Below are positions 43,306 through 52,501 of a DNA stretch of 64,000 bases, in pieces. The notes under the pieces are model-generated. The model was given only the letters and a program-made list of their open reading frames with translations. It did no database searches and had not been told where the DNA came from. Position numbers and translations under genes: made by a program. Each line of letters starts with the position of its first letter. The stretch's first letter is position 1. The DNA comes from Solwaraspora sp. WMMA2056 (lineage in GTDB: Bacteria; Actinomycetota; Actinomycetes; Mycobacteriales; Micromonosporaceae), in NCBI RefSeq assembly GCF_030345095.1, contig NZ_CP128360.1:3782001-3846000 (forward strand). Reading direction: 5' to 3'.

Positions 43306-43348
43306 CATCGTCGCGCGTCGGTGACCGTACGGGTGTGCCGGCGTTCGA

Positions 43349-43354
43349 TACCGT
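43349..43354 (+). promoter_or_regulatory. -10 element of the Hsp70-like gene (leaderless type)
   Basis: TACCGT ends 6 nt before the GTG at 43361. No ribosome-binding site is seen. Confidence 0.45.
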
Positions 43355-43360
43355 GAGCCG

Positions 43361-45160
43361 GTGACCGCAGCGCGTCAGGCCGGCATCGCCCGGGTGGGCA
43401 TCGACTTCGGCACCTCCAGCACGGTGGCGGTCCTCGCGTCGCCGCACCGGGAGCCGCGTCCGCTGCTGTTCGACGGGTCACCGCTGCTGCCGTCGGCGGT
43501 CTGCCTCGACCCCACCGGGCGCGTCCTGGTCGGCCGGGACGCGTACCACACGGCGATGTCGATGCCGGAAGCCTTCGAGCCGTACCCGAAGCAGCGGGTC
43601 GACGACGAGTCGGTCCTGCTCGGCGGCACGGAGGTCGCGGTGTCGCGGCTGTACCGGGCGGTGCTGGAACGGGTGGTCGCCGAGGCCCGGCACGCCGTCG
43701 GGCAGGCGGCGGGCGGGCCGATGGAGGTCGTGTTGACCTGCCCCGTCGCCTGGGGGCAGCATCGCCGGGCCACCCTGCTGGCCGCCGCGCCGGCCGGTGC
43801 CCGGCTCGTCGACGAACCGGTGGCCGCCGCACACCACTTCGGTGAGCTGGCCGGCGTCGACATCACCGAGGGCCGGACCGCGGTCGTCTACGACCTCGGG
43901 GCCGGCACCTTCGACGCGGCGCTGGTACGCCGTACCGCCACCGGGTTCGACGTGGTGGCCGCCGAGGGGGTCGCCGACTGCGGCGGGCTGGACATCGACG
44001 CGGCCATCGTGCGGCACCTGACGGCGGCGGTCGGCGACAGCGACGTCTGGCAGCGGCTGGACCGGCCGGCGACCGCGACGGACCGCCGGGCCCGTCGACA
44101 GTTGTGGGAGAACGTCCGGGCCGGCAAGGAGATGCTGTCGCGGACCGTGACCACCCAGATTCACCTGCCGCTGCTCGAACTCGACGTACCGCTGGGGCGG
44201 GAGACGCTCGACGAGTTGGCCGCGCCGGTCATCGGCCGGACCGTCGAAACGGTCGGCCGGCTACTGCGTGACGCCGGGGTGGACGTCACCGACCTCGCAG
44301 CGATCCTGCTGGCCGGCGGTGCCAGCCGGATGCCGGTGGTGTCCACCGCACTGCACCGGGCGTTCGGCATCGTCGCCAGCACCGTCGACCAACCGGAACT
44401 TGCCGTGGCCGAGGGCAGCCTGCGGGTGCCGGTCGACCGCCCTGCGTCGGCGGTCGCACCACAGCCGCCACCAGCCCAGGCACCGGCATCAGCCCAGGCG
44501 CCGGCCGGGCAGGTCGGGTCACCGGCCCGGCCGGACCGCACCCGGGTCCGGCGGATCGGGCTGATCGGCCTGGCCACCGTGGTCGCCCTCGGGGTCCTCG
44601 CCGTCGGGGCCACCGCGCTGTCCGCCCGCGACGACAACACGTCAGGTACGGCCGAGCCGACTCCCACTCCCGACCTCGACTCCTCGCCGACGCCGAGTCC
44701 GTCGCCCAGCTACCCGCCCGGCGTCGACCCGTGCCTGCTGGGCGCCTGGCGCATCGTCTACAACACCACGCACGGTCTCATCGACGGCGAACGGGTTCCG
44801 TACGTCGGAGGTGCCGACACCCTCCTCACCTATGCGGCGGACAACACCTACACCTTCGACTACGCCGAGACGAAACCGGTCGTCGCCACCTACGGCGGTG
44901 ACACCTACGCCAGCCAGACCCGGGGGACCGCCACCCTGCGCTACGACGCCGACGGCACGGTGATGCTGCTGTCGATGGTGAGCGACAGGTCGACCGGCGA
45001 GCTGCGCCGCAACGGCACCGTGATCGACAGCCAGGACGCACCGTTCTTCCTGGAACCACAGGAGTACCGCTGCACCGCTGGGCGCCTGCTCGTCGCCAGC
45101 AGCCAGGGCAACTACACGTTCGAGGCGGTACGGATCACGGCGACGGCCGTGGCCGACTGA
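43361..45160 (+). CDS. Membrane-anchored Hsp70-like ATPase with extracellular domain
   Basis: Protein of 599 residues with an unusual build. Residues 10-360 are the actin-like ATPase domain of Hsp70: phosphate 1 GIDFGTSSTVAVL, phosphate 2 VYDLGAGTFDAAL and the adenosine motif LLAGGASRMPVV. A Pro/Ala-rich linker follows instead of the normal substrate-binding domain. One transmembrane helix lies at about 398-421 and a Thr/Pro/Ser stalk at 430-452. The last 145 residues (DPCLLGAWRIVYNTTHGL onward) form a beta-rich lipocalin-like domain outside the cell, with two Cys. The type resembles actinobacterial Hsp70 proteins that couple cytosolic ATPase state to an external sensor. The GTG start is set by the -10 hexamer. 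Confidence 0.88.
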   Translation: MTAARQAGIARVGIDFGTSSTVAVLASPHREPRPLLFDGSPLLPSAVCLDPTGRVLVGRDAYHTAMSMPEAFEPYPKQRVDDESVLLGGTEVAVSRLYRAVLERVVAEARHAVGQAAGGPMEVVLTCPVAWGQHRRATLLAAAPAGARLVDEPVAAAHHFGELAGVDITEGRTAVVYDLGAGTFDAALVRRTATGFDVVAAEGVADCGGLDIDAAIVRHLTAAVGDSDVWQRLDRPATATDRRARRQLWENVRAGKEMLSRTVTTQIHLPLLELDVPLGRETLDELAAPVIGRTVETVGRLLRDAGVDVTDLAAILLAGGASRMPVVSTALHRAFGIVASTVDQPELAVAEGSLRVPVDRPASAVAPQPPPAQAPASAQAPAGQVGSPARPDRTRVRRIGLIGLATVVALGVLAVGATALSARDDNTSGTAEPTPTPDLDSSPTPSPSPSYPPGVDPCLLGAWRIVYNTTHGLIDGERVPYVGGADTLLTYAADNTYTFDYAETKPVVATYGGDTYASQTRGTATLRYDADGTVMLLSMVSDRSTGELRRNGTVIDSQDAPFFLEPQEYRCTAGRLLVASSQGNYTFEAVRITATAVAD

Positions 45161-45196
45161 CGTCCCGCCCGACGGTCCGGCCGCCGGGCGGGGCAC

Positions 45197-45850
45197 TCAC
45201 CAGCCGCGGGCCCGCCAGGTCGGCAGCGCCGGGCGTTCGGCACCGAGAGTGGAATCCTTGCCGTGCCCGGGGTAGAACCAGGTGTCGTCGGGCAGCCGGT
45301 CGAACAGCTTGTGCTCGACGTCGTCGAGCAGGGCGGCGAAGTCGCGCTGGTCGCCACGGGTGTTGCCGACCCCGCCAGGGAACAAGGCATCACCGGTGAA
45401 AAGGTGCGGGACACCATCGGGATCGCGGTGCAGCAGGGCGATCGAGCCGGGGGTGTGCCCGACCAGGTGGACGACCTCCAACTCGCCGTCGCCGACGGTG
45501 ATCCGGTCGCCGTCGGCGACGGTGGCGGTGACCAGCGGCAGGCCGTCGGCGTCGGCCGGGTGGGCCAGCGAGGCAGCGCCGGTCGCGGTGACCACTTCCT
45601 CCAGGGCCACCCAGTGGTCCATGTGCTGGTGCGTGGTGACCACGGTGGCGAGGCCCGCCGCGCCGGCCAGCTCCAGCAGCCGGGGTGCCTCGTTGGCCGC
45701 GTCGATCAGCAGCTGCTCGCCGGTCCGCCGGCAGCGCAGCAGGTACGCGTTGTTGTCCATCGGGCCGACCGCGACCTTGGTGATGGTCAGGGTGCTCAGC
45801 TCCCGGGTGTCCGGCGGTCCGCCGACGGTGACGTCTCCCGAGTAGGACAC
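45197..45850 (-). CDS. MBL-fold metallo-hydrolase
   Basis: Hydrolase of 217 residues resembling glyoxalase II and its relatives. The metal ligands are in TTHQHMDHW (H-x-H-x-D-H), then VVHLVGHTPGSIALL, LFTGDALFPGGVG (Asp) and FYPGHGKDST (last His). The N-terminus has MDNNAYLLRCRRTGEQLLIDAA, as in the family found beside uvrA in actinobacteria. The substrate is unknown, probably a thioester. GGAGG precedes the start at a normal distance. It is divergent from rsgA. Confidence 0.92.
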   Translation of the reverse strand: MSYSGDVTVGGPPDTRELSTLTITKVAVGPMDNNAYLLRCRRTGEQLLIDAANEAPRLLELAGAAGLATVVTTHQHMDHWVALEEVVTATGAASLAHPADADGLPLVTATVADGDRITVGDGELEVVHLVGHTPGSIALLHRDPDGVPHLFTGDALFPGGVGNTRGDQRDFAALLDDVEHKLFDRLPDDTWFYPGHGKDSTLGAERPALPTWRARGW

Positions 45851-45956
45851 CGCAACCTCCTGCTGGTCGTGGCCCGGCGGAATTGGGTTTCCCGGGCTGC
45901 CGGGTGAAGGTTACCGTTGCTCCGACGCGTCAGGCAGAACTCGTGGGAAGGAGGTG

Positions 45957-46049
45957 ATGGCGACCGTGCCCGTGCGCTGCGGTACGCCCGCCCGTCCTTT
46001 CCTCCGGTGCCGACCGGCCGTCCCGGCCGGCCGGTGCCCCTCGACCTGA
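45957..46049 (+). CDS. Possible leader peptide ORF upstream of rsgA
   Basis: A frame of 30 codons (beginning MATVPVRCGTPARP) is preceded by an unusually strong anti-SD match AAGGAGGTGA (45948-45957). The first ATG overlaps that site, so translation would more likely begin at the in-frame GTG at 45966. The peptide is Arg/Pro-rich with three Cys and has no known relatives that I recognise. It stops 12 nt before the rsgA ATG, which itself has no good ribosome-binding site, so the ORF might couple translation of rsgA. It may also not be expressed. Confidence 0.35.
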   Translation: MATVPVRCGTPARPFLRCRPAVPAGRCPST

Positions 46050-46061
46050 CAAGGGTTCCCC

Positions 46062-47129
46062 ATGACGTTCGACCTCGCGTCCCTCGGTTGGGACGCCTCC
46101 TACGACCGTGCCCTGACCACTGTCGACGCCGGTGACCGCCCGGGCCGGGTCACCCGGGTGGACCGGGGCGTGTGCACCGTACTGACCGCTGACGGCCCGG
46201 TGCGCGCGAGCATCGCCGGTGCCGTCCTGACCGCGGCGGCCGCCGATCCGGTGGCGCTGCCCTGCGCCGGGGACTGGGTGACCGTGCGGCGGTGGCCGGA
46301 CCAGCGGATCACCGCGCAACGGGTGCTGCCCCGGCGGACCACGCTGGTCCGGCGTACCGCCGGGAAGGACTCCTCCGGCCAGGTCCTGGCCGCCAACATC
46401 GACACCGCGGCGGTCGTCGAACCGATGCATCCGGCCCCCGACGTGGGCCGGGTCGAACGGTTTCTCGCCCTTGCCTGGGAGTCCGGCGCCGCACCGGTGG
46501 TGCTGCTCACCAAGTGCGACGCCGCCGCCGACCCGGCGGCGGTGGCCGGGTCGCTGGCCGCCGTGGCACCGGGGGTGCCGGTGATCGCGGTGAGCGCGCA
46601 ACGCGGCGACGGGCTGGCGCAGGTCCGTCCGTACGTGGCCGCCGGGCGCACCCTCGGCCTGCTCGGCCCGTCCGGTGCCGGCAAGTCGACCCTGGTCAAC
46701 GCGCTCGCCGGGGCCGAGGTGATGGGCACCCAGCAGATTCGTCGGGTCGACGGCAAGGGCCGGCACACCACCACGTACCGGGCGTTGATTCCGATTCCTG
46801 GCGGTGGCGCGGTGCTGGACACCCCGGGGGTGCGTGCGGTGGGCCTGCTGGACGCCGCCGACGGCCTGGACGAGGCCTTCGCCGACGTCGCGCAGCTGGC
46901 CACGGCGTGCCGGTTCGCCGACTGCGGGCACGGCACCGAGCCGGGCTGCGCGGTACGGGCCGCGTTGGACTCCGGCGAGCTGCCGGTACGTCGCTGGGAG
47001 AGCTGGCAGCGGCTGCAGCGGGAGGTGGCCTACGAGATGCGTCGCCGGGACGCCCGGTTGGCCGCCGCCGAACGGGCCAAGTGGAAGCGGATCACCAAGG
47101 AGCACCGGGGACGACACCGGCCGGCCTGA
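46062..47129 (+). CDS. rsgA: Ribosome small-subunit-dependent GTPase RsgA
   Basis: Circularly permuted GTPase of 355 residues that assists 30S maturation. An N-terminal OB fold (GRVTRVDRGVCTVLTADGPVRAS) precedes the permuted G motifs in the order G4 VLLTKCDAA, G5-like VIAVSAQRGDGL, G1 LLGPSGAGKST and G3 LDTPGVRAVG. The C-terminal zinc motif is ACRFADCGHGTEPGCAVRAAL. The ATG at 46062 is the family start. A small ORF with a very strong Shine-Dalgarno sequence lies just upstream. The gene ends in a large hairpin shared with the convergent LCP gene. Confidence 0.95.
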   Translation: MTFDLASLGWDASYDRALTTVDAGDRPGRVTRVDRGVCTVLTADGPVRASIAGAVLTAAAADPVALPCAGDWVTVRRWPDQRITAQRVLPRRTTLVRRTAGKDSSGQVLAANIDTAAVVEPMHPAPDVGRVERFLALAWESGAAPVVLLTKCDAAADPAAVAGSLAAVAPGVPVIAVSAQRGDGLAQVRPYVAAGRTLGLLGPSGAGKSTLVNALAGAEVMGTQQIRRVDGKGRHTTTYRALIPIPGGGAVLDTPGVRAVGLLDAADGLDEAFADVAQLATACRFADCGHGTEPGCAVRAALDSGELPVRRWESWQRLQREVAYEMRRRDARLAAAERAKWKRITKEHRGRHRPA

Positions 47130-47150
47130 GCCACCCGGCCGGCCCGGGTC

Positions 47151-47192
47151 GCCGGGCCGGCAGTTCACCACCTGGTGAGCTGCCGGCCCGGC
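47151..47192. terminator. Bidirectional terminator between rsgA and LCP gene
   Basis: 13-bp perfect arms GCCGGGCCGGCAG (47151-47163) and CTGCCGGCCCGGC (47180-47192), with an inner TCACCA/TGGTGA dyad. It fills the 65-bp convergent gap almost completely. The left arm also pairs with a preceding GCCGGCCCGG (47138-47147), so alternative folds are possible. Confidence 0.75.
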
Positions 47193-47194
47193 GG

Positions 47195-48277
47195 TCAGCC
47201 GCCGGTCGGGTGTTCGCGCAGCCAGTCGTCGACGGTGTCGGCACGGACCGCTGCGTACAGGGATGCGGCCACCTCGTCGTCGGGGAACACGACGCTCTGC
47301 CCGGCCCGCTGCCCGGTGCCCGACGACGGCGACGTGAGCATGGTCAGGTCGGCGCTGCGCAGCTGGCGTAGCGCCCAGATCGTGTCGAACACCGAGGTGG
47401 CCTCGTCCACGCTGACCGCGTCGGCGGTGGCCCGCAGGAAGTCGTTCAGTCGGCCGGGGTCGGTGAGCAGGCCACTGCCGCGTGCCTGGTCCAGTACCGC
47501 CGCGATGATCTCCTGCTGGTGGCGCATCCGGGTGAAGTCGCCGTCGGCGAACTGCTTGCGCTGGCGGGCGTAGTCCAGGGCCGTCTGCCCGTCCATGTGC
47601 TGCAGACCGGGGGTGAACTGCCGGTACGGCGGGTGGACCGAGGTGAACGGCTCGTCGACGGCGAGGTCGATGCCGCCGACCGCGTCGATGATCTCGGCGA
47701 AGCCGCCGAAGTCGATCAGCACGACGTGGTCGATGCGGACACCGGTGAACGCCTCCACGGTCTGCACCAGCAGCGGCGTGCCGCCGGTGGCGTACGCGGA
47801 ATTGATCTTGTCTTCCCGGCCGTCGCCGGTGCCGTCGGGGTCCGGCACGGTGACCCAGGTGTCCCGGGGGATCGAGACCAGCTGCACGCTGTCGCGCTGC
47901 GCCGGCAGGTGGGCCAGGATGATGGTGTCGGTGCGGGAGCCGACCGTCTCCGGGTCACGGGAGTCACTGCCGACGATCAGGAAGTTGCGGGCCTGCTCCA
48001 CGGCCTTCACCGGCCGCTGCGCCTCGGGCAGCGTGTCGAAGATCTCCACCTTGTCGACCCGTGACTCGACCGAGCGGGCGTAGAGCCAGCCGGCGGTCGC
48101 CGTACCGCCGATCACCAGCAGCAGCGACAGCCCGAGGATCAGCGCGGTCAGGCGCAGCCAGCGCAGCCCGCGCCGGGGTCGCGGCGGCGGGGCCGGTGCG
48201 GCGTCCGGGGCCGGTGCATCGGCGGCCGTGGGCGGCACGGCGGGCGGGTCGTCGCTGTTCGCGACCGGTGACGGCAT
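47195..48277 (-). CDS. LCP (LytR-CpsA-Psr) family wall-polymer ligase
   Basis: Membrane-anchored phosphotransferase of 360 residues that attaches glycopolymers to peptidoglycan. A Pro/Ala-rich cytoplasmic N-terminus precedes one transmembrane helix (LTALILGLSLLLVIGGTATAG). The extracytoplasmic LCP domain contains FLIVGSDSRDPE, the catalytic Arg/Asp of SRTDTIILAHL, VSIPRDTWVTVPDPDG, and KINSAYATGGTPLLVQTVE, ending with DYARQRKQFADGDFTRMRHQQEII. The ATG at 48277 follows a TACCGT -10 hexamer (48286-48291, minus strand) by 8 nt, suggesting a leaderless message. It is divergent from uvrA. Confidence 0.93.
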   Translation of the reverse strand: MPSPVANSDDPPAVPPTAADAPAPDAAPAPPPRPRRGLRWLRLTALILGLSLLLVIGGTATAGWLYARSVESRVDKVEIFDTLPEAQRPVKAVEQARNFLIVGSDSRDPETVGSRTDTIILAHLPAQRDSVQLVSIPRDTWVTVPDPDGTGDGREDKINSAYATGGTPLLVQTVEAFTGVRIDHVVLIDFGGFAEIIDAVGGIDLAVDEPFTSVHPPYRQFTPGLQHMDGQTALDYARQRKQFADGDFTRMRHQQEIIAAVLDQARGSGLLTDPGRLNDFLRATADAVSVDEATSVFDTIWALRQLRSADLTMLTSPSSGTGQRAGQSVVFPDDEVAASLYAAVRADTVDDWLREHPTGG

Positions 48278-48285
48278 GGAATCAG

Positions 48286-48291
48286 ACGGTA
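48286..48291 (-). promoter_or_regulatory. -10 element of LCP gene (leaderless type)
   Basis: TACCGT on the minus strand, 8 nt before the ATG at 48277. Confidence 0.45.
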
Positions 48292-48423
48292 CGTCGCGAT
48301 CGGTCCCGTCGACACTGTCGGCTCGGCTGATCCTTGCTGGTCCGGCCCGGTACGGGGGAGGGGCCGACCCGTCCCACCCCCCGATCGGACGGGCCGGCCC
48401 GCTGACGCGTGGAGGAACCCCCG

Positions 48424-48465
48424 ACTCCACGCGAGGTCAAAGGTGACTTGACCAATATGTGGAGT
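48424..48465. repeat. Nested inverted repeats upstream of uvrA
   Basis: Outer arms ACTCCAC (48424-48430) and GTGGAGT (48459-48465) enclose inner arms GGTCAA (48435-48440) and TTGACC (48448-48453). All are perfect. A further GTGGAG (48409-48414) can pair with the left outer arm. It could be an operator pair or a cruciform; no regulator gene is adjacent. Confidence 0.6.
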
Positions 48466-48515
48466 ATGCCGGTTGTTGCGGCCGGTGGGGCGGGATTCCG
48501 CCGACCAACCGGGCC

Positions 48516-48533
48516 GTCCCCCGATCGGGGGAC
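48516..48533. repeat. 18-bp perfect palindrome GTCCCCCGATCGGGGGAC
   Basis: A fully symmetric sequence ending 18 bp before the TGTCGG box of the uvrA promoter. It could be a regulator site or a small hairpin. Confidence 0.6.
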
Positions 48534-48551
48534 CAGGCGCGTCGGACGAAC

Positions 48552-48574
48552 TTGTCGGACCCCGGGGCTACAGT
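48552..48574 (+). promoter_or_regulatory. RecA-NDp/PafBC-type damage promoter of uvrA
   Basis: TTGTCGGAC (48552-48560), exactly 8 nt, then TACAGT (48569-48574). It is the best match of the four such promoters in the window to TTGTCRGTG-N8-TANNNT. The transcript would have a leader of about 170 nt. Confidence 0.75.
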
Positions 48575-48748
48575 TGCCGCTGGCGTGCGACGTGTCGACC
48601 GGGCCCCGGCGCCCCTGGAGCCCCGGCGATCCGCGCACCACCCGCTCAAGTAGAACCGCTCAGCACACCCTCGGTCGTGCTGCCGTGCACCGCACGGCAC
48701 AGCCGGCCGGACCTGACACGCATACCTCTTCACAGGAGCAGGCGGACC

Positions 48749-51733
48749 GTGGCCGACCGATTGATCATCCGTGGCGCGCGCGAGCACAACCTTCGCGACG
48801 TCAGTCTCGACCTGCCCCGTGACGCGCTGATCGTGTTCACCGGCCTGTCCGGCTCGGGAAAGTCCAGCCTCGCCTTCGACACCATCTTCGCCGAAGGGCA
48901 GCGGCGGTACGTGGAGTCGCTGTCGTCGTACGCCCGGCAGTTCCTCGGTCAGATGGACAAACCGGACGTCGACTTCATCGAAGGGTTGTCGCCGGCGGTC
49001 TCGATCGACCAGAAGTCGACCTCCCGCAACCCCCGGTCGACCGTCGGCACGATCACCGAGGTCTACGACTACCTGCGGTTGCTCTTCGCCCGGGTCGGCG
49101 AGCCGCACTGCCCGGTCTGTGGCGAGCGGATCTCCCGGCAGACCCCGCAGCAGATCGTCGACCGGGTCCTGGCCATGCCCGAGGGCACCCGGTTCATGGT
49201 GCTCGCGCCGGTGGTGCGCGGCCGCAAGGGCGAGTACGTCGACCTCTTCGCCGACCTGCAGGCCAAGGGGTACGCCCGGGCCCGGGTCGACGGTGTGGTG
49301 CACCCGCTGACCGAGCCGCCGAAGTTGAAGAAGCAGGAGAAGCACACCATCGAGGTGGTCGTCGACCGGCTGACCGTCAAGCCGGGTGCCCGCCGCCGGC
49401 TGACCGACTCGGTGGAGTCGGCGCTGGGCCTGGCCGGCGGGATCGTGCTGCTCGACTTCGTCGACCTCGCCGAGGGCGACCCGGGCCGGGAACGCCGCTA
49501 CTCGGAGCACCTGGCCTGCCCCAACGACCACCCGTTGGCGATCGAGGACCTGGAGCCACGGGTCTTCTCCTTCAACGCCCCGTACGGTGCCTGCCCGGAG
49601 TGCGTCGGGCTGGGCACCAAGAAGGAGGTCGACGCCGAGCTGGTCGTCCCGGACGAGGAGCGCACCCTGCGCGACGGCGCGATCGCGCCGTGGGCCGGCG
49701 GGCAGACCCAGGAGTACTTCGCCCGGTTGCTCGCCGCCCTCGGCGAGGCCGAGCACTTCGACCTGGACACCCCGTGGCGCAAGCTGCCCAGCAGGGTGCA
49801 GAAGACCATCCTGTACGGCTCCGAGGACCAGGTGCACGTGCGCTACCGCAACAAGTACGGACGGGAGCGCTCCTACTACACCGGCTTCGAGGGCGTGGTG
49901 CAGTGGATCGAGCGCCGGCACACCGACACCGAGTCGGAGTGGTCCCGGGACAAGTACGAGGGCTACATGCGCGACGTGCCCTGCGGTTCCTGCGGCGGGG
50001 CCCGGCTCAAGCCCGAGGTGCTGGCCGTCACCGTCGCCGGGCGCAACATCGCCGAGGTGACCGCGCTGTCGGTCGGTGACTGCGCCGACCTGCTGGCCGG
50101 GCTGACCCTGACCGACCGGCAGAAGCTGATCGCCGAGCGGGTCCTCAAGGAGATCAACGCCCGGCTGCGGTTCCTGGTCGACGTCGGCCTGGACTACCTG
50201 TCGCTGGACCGGGCCGCCGGCACCCTCTCCGGCGGCGAGGCGCAGCGGATCCGGCTCGCCACTCAGATCGGCTCCGGCCTGGTCGGAGTGCTGTACGTGC
50301 TCGACGAGCCGTCGATCGGCCTGCACCAGCGGGACAACCACCGGCTGATCGAGACCCTGGTCCGGCTGCGGGGCCTGGGCAACACGCTGATCGTCGTCGA
50401 GCACGACGAGGACACCATCCGCACCGCCGACTGGATCGTCGACATCGGGCCCGGCGCCGGTGAGCACGGCGGTCGGATCGTGCACAGCGGCCCGGTCGAC
50501 GAGCTGCTGACCAGCGACGAGTCGCTGACCGGGGCGTACCTGTCCGGTCGTAGGGCCATCCCGGTGCCGGCCAGCCGGCGGCCGGTCACCGCCGGACGGG
50601 AGCTGGTGGTGCACGGCGCGCGGGAGCACAACCTGCGCAACCTGACCGTGCCGTTCCCGCTCGGCCAGCTCATCGCGGTGACCGGGGTCAGCGGCTCGGG
50701 CAAGTCGACCCTGGTCAACGACATCCTCTACACCGTGCTGGCCAACCAGATCAACAACGCCCGGCTGGTGCCGGGCCGGCACACCCGGATCAGCGGGCTC
50801 GAGCACGTGGACAAGGTCGTCGGGGTCGACCAGTCGCCGATCGGGCGCACCCCCCGGTCGAACCCGGCGACGTACACCGGGGTGTTCGACCACATCCGCC
50901 GACTGTTCGCCGAGACCACCGAGGCGAAGGTGCGCGGCTACGGGCCGGGGCGGTTCTCGTTCAACGTCAAGGGTGGCCGGTGCGAGTCCTGCTCCGGCGA
51001 CGGCACCATCAAGATCGAGATGAACTTCCTGCCGGACGTCTACGTGCCGTGCGAGGTCTGCAAGGGCGACCGGTACAACCGGGAGACCCTCGAGGTGCAC
51101 TACAAGGGCCGCACCATCGCCGAGATCCTGCAGATGCCGATCGAGGAGGCCGCAGAGTTCTTCGAGGCCATCCCGGCGATCCACCGACACCTGAAGACCC
51201 TGGTCGACGTCGGGCTGGGCTACGTGCGACTCGGCCAGCCGGCGCCGACGCTGTCCGGCGGTGAGGCCCAGCGGGTCAAGCTCGCCTCCGAGCTGCAGAA
51301 GCGGTCGACCGGGCGGACGGTCTACGTCCTCGACGAGCCGACCACCGGGCTGCACTTCGAGGACATCCGCAAGCTGCTGACGGTGCTGGCCGGCCTGGTC
51401 GACAAGGGCAACACCGTGGTCGTCATCGAGCACAACCTCGATGTGATCAAGACCGCGGACTGGCTGATCGACATGGGGCCGGAGGGCGGGCACCGGGGCG
51501 GCACCGTGGTGGCCACCGGCCGGCCGGAGGAAGTCGCCGAGGTGGCGGAGAGTCACACCGGGGCGTTCCTGCGCCCGGTCCTCGGGCTCACCGGTGCCGC
51601 CGGCGGGTCGGCCGTCGCCGCCGCCCGCGCCGCCAAGGCCAACGGTGCGACCGGTCGCGCGGCCGGCACGTCGACCAGGGCGAAGCGTGGCGCCGGGGCG
51701 CGGCGTGCGGTCGAAGCGGGTGTACAGCATTGA
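48749..51733 (+). CDS. uvrA: Excinuclease ABC subunit UvrA
   Basis: Damage-recognition ATPase of nucleotide excision repair, 994 residues. It has two ABC modules. The first has Walker [12 protein letters not shown] (about residue 33), a signature after the zinc-containing insertion, and [12 protein letters not shown]. The second has Walker [12 protein letters not shown] (about residue 650), a zinc finger CESCSGDG...CEVCKG and [12 protein letters not shown]. The UvrB-binding and insertion domains lie between (CPVCGERI region). The GTG at 48749 gives the standard N-terminus [15 protein letters not shown] and has AGGAG 10 nt upstream; the frame continues upstream through the promoter and is ignored. 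The last 50 residues are an Ala/Gly/Lys-rich tail. Confidence 0.97.
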   Translation: MADRLIIRGAREHNLRDVSLDLPRDALIVFTGLSGSGKSSLAFDTIFAEGQRRYVESLSSYARQFLGQMDKPDVDFIEGLSPAVSIDQKSTSRNPRSTVGTITEVYDYLRLLFARVGEPHCPVCGERISRQTPQQIVDRVLAMPEGTRFMVLAPVVRGRKGEYVDLFADLQAKGYARARVDGVVHPLTEPPKLKKQEKHTIEVVVDRLTVKPGARRRLTDSVESALGLAGGIVLLDFVDLAEGDPGRERRYSEHLACPNDHPLAIEDLEPRVFSFNAPYGACPECVGLGTKKEVDAELVVPDEERTLRDGAIAPWAGGQTQEYFARLLAALGEAEHFDLDTPWRKLPSRVQKTILYGSEDQVHVRYRNKYGRERSYYTGFEGVVQWIERRHTDTESEWSRDKYEGYMRDVPCGSCGGARLKPEVLAVTVAGRNIAEVTALSVGDCADLLAGLTLTDRQKLIAERVLKEINARLRFLVDVGLDYLSLDRAAGTLSGGEAQRIRLATQIGSGLVGVLYVLDEPSIGLHQRDNHRLIETLVRLRGLGNTLIVVEHDEDTIRTADWIVDIGPGAGEHGGRIVHSGPVDELLTSDESLTGAYLSGRRAIPVPASRRPVTAGRELVVHGAREHNLRNLTVPFPLGQLIAVTGVSGSGKSTLVNDILYTVLANQINNARLVPGRHTRISGLEHVDKVVGVDQSPIGRTPRSNPATYTGVFDHIRRLFAETTEAKVRGYGPGRFSFNVKGGRCESCSGDGTIKIEMNFLPDVYVPCEVCKGDRYNRETLEVHYKGRTIAEILQMPIEEAAEFFEAIPAIHRHLKTLVDVGLGYVRLGQPAPTLSGGEAQRVKLASELQKRSTGRTVYVLDEPTTGLHFEDIRKLLTVLAGLVDKGNTVVVIEHNLDVIKTADWLIDMGPEGGHRGGTVVATGRPEEVAEVAESHTGAFLRPVLGLTGAAGGSAVAAARAAKANGATGRAAGTSTRAKRGAGARRAVEAGVQH

Positions 51734-51880
51734 CACAGCGTCCGTACAGCGGTGTCGACGTCTTTTCCTGAATCATGGCCCTACCGTCATATCGGGATGA
51801 ACCGTTCGTGACGCGTCACCGTGTCTACTGGCGTGGCCGCGGACGACCAGCCGTGGCAACCAATGAGGAGGGCTATCCGC

Positions 51881-52387
51881 ATGACTGAGCACCAGACGAC
51901 GACCGCCGCCGCCCCGACCAGCCGTCGCGCGCTGCTGATCGGCGCCGGTGGGGTCGGCGCGACCGTCGCACTGGCCGCATGTGGCACCGGCGACGACGAC
52001 ACCCTGGGTAACGGCGCCACCAACGCTCCGGCCGGCGGCGACTCCACCAGCGGCACGGAGACCGGCGGTACGGAGACCGGCGGCACGGACACCGGTTCCG
52101 GCGGCGCGGGCCTGAGCACCAGCGAGGTCCCGGTCGGTGGCGGCGTGATCCTGGCCGATCAGGGCGCCGTGGTGACCCAGCCCGCCGAGGGCGAGTTCAA
52201 GGCGTTCAGCAACATCTGCACCCACCAGGGCTGCCCGGTGGCCAACCTCGACGGCGGCACCATCAACTGCACCTGCCACTTCAGCAGCTTCTCCATCGAG
52301 GACGGATCCGTCGTCTCCGGCCCGGCCCCCTCTCCGCTGGAGGAGAAGACGGTCACCGTCGACGGCGACAGCCTCACCGTGGCCTGA
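51881..52387 (+). CDS. Rieske 2Fe-2S lipoprotein, Tat-exported
   Basis: Small iron-sulfur protein of 168 residues. The N-terminus has a twin-arginine motif (TSRRALLIG), a hydrophobic core and a lipobox LAAC, so the folded protein is probably exported by Tat and lipid-anchored. A Gly/Thr repeat linker ([18 protein letters not shown]) follows. The Rieske domain carries CTHQGC and CTCHFSSF, the two C-x-H/C-x2-H boxes binding the 2Fe-2S cluster plus disulfide cysteines. A partner oxidoreductase is not nearby, so its redox partner is unknown. GAGGAG lies about 10 nt before the ATG. It sits between uvrA and uvrC, an arrangement seen in other actinobacteria. Confidence 0.92.
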   Translation: MTEHQTTTAAAPTSRRALLIGAGGVGATVALAACGTGDDDTLGNGATNAPAGGDSTSGTETGGTETGGTDTGSGGAGLSTSEVPVGGGVILADQGAVVTQPAEGEFKAFSNICTHQGCPVANLDGGTINCTCHFSSFSIEDGSVVSGPAPSPLEEKTVTVDGDSLTVA

Positions 52388-52501
52388 CGCACCCGCCCGC
52401 GCGGCGACCACCGGGGCAGGCCCGGGTGGTCGCCGCGACCAACCCAGACGGCCCACGGTCGCCCGGTGCGTGCGGCACCGGGCGGTCGTGGGCGCTCCGT
52501 A

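Larger units (their letters stand above)
48278..48748. other. Divergent intergenic region between LCP and uvrA
   Basis: 471 bp. It contains the LCP -10 hexamer, a nested dyad (48424-48465), an 18-bp palindrome (48516-48533), the uvrA promoter (48552-48574) and a 168-nt uvrA leader with a short frame at 48585-48653. Confidence 0.75.

Noticed and set aside
49119-51736. Long minus-strand frame opposite uvrA (1099 residues)
   Set aside because: Shadow of uvrA, with His/Gln/Val-rich sequence without motifs and no ribosome-binding site.
51798-51826. ECF-sigma promoter before the Rieske gene (TGAACC...GTCT)
   Set aside because: The spacing (19 nt) and the -35 match are poor compared with GGAAC-N16/17-CGTC.
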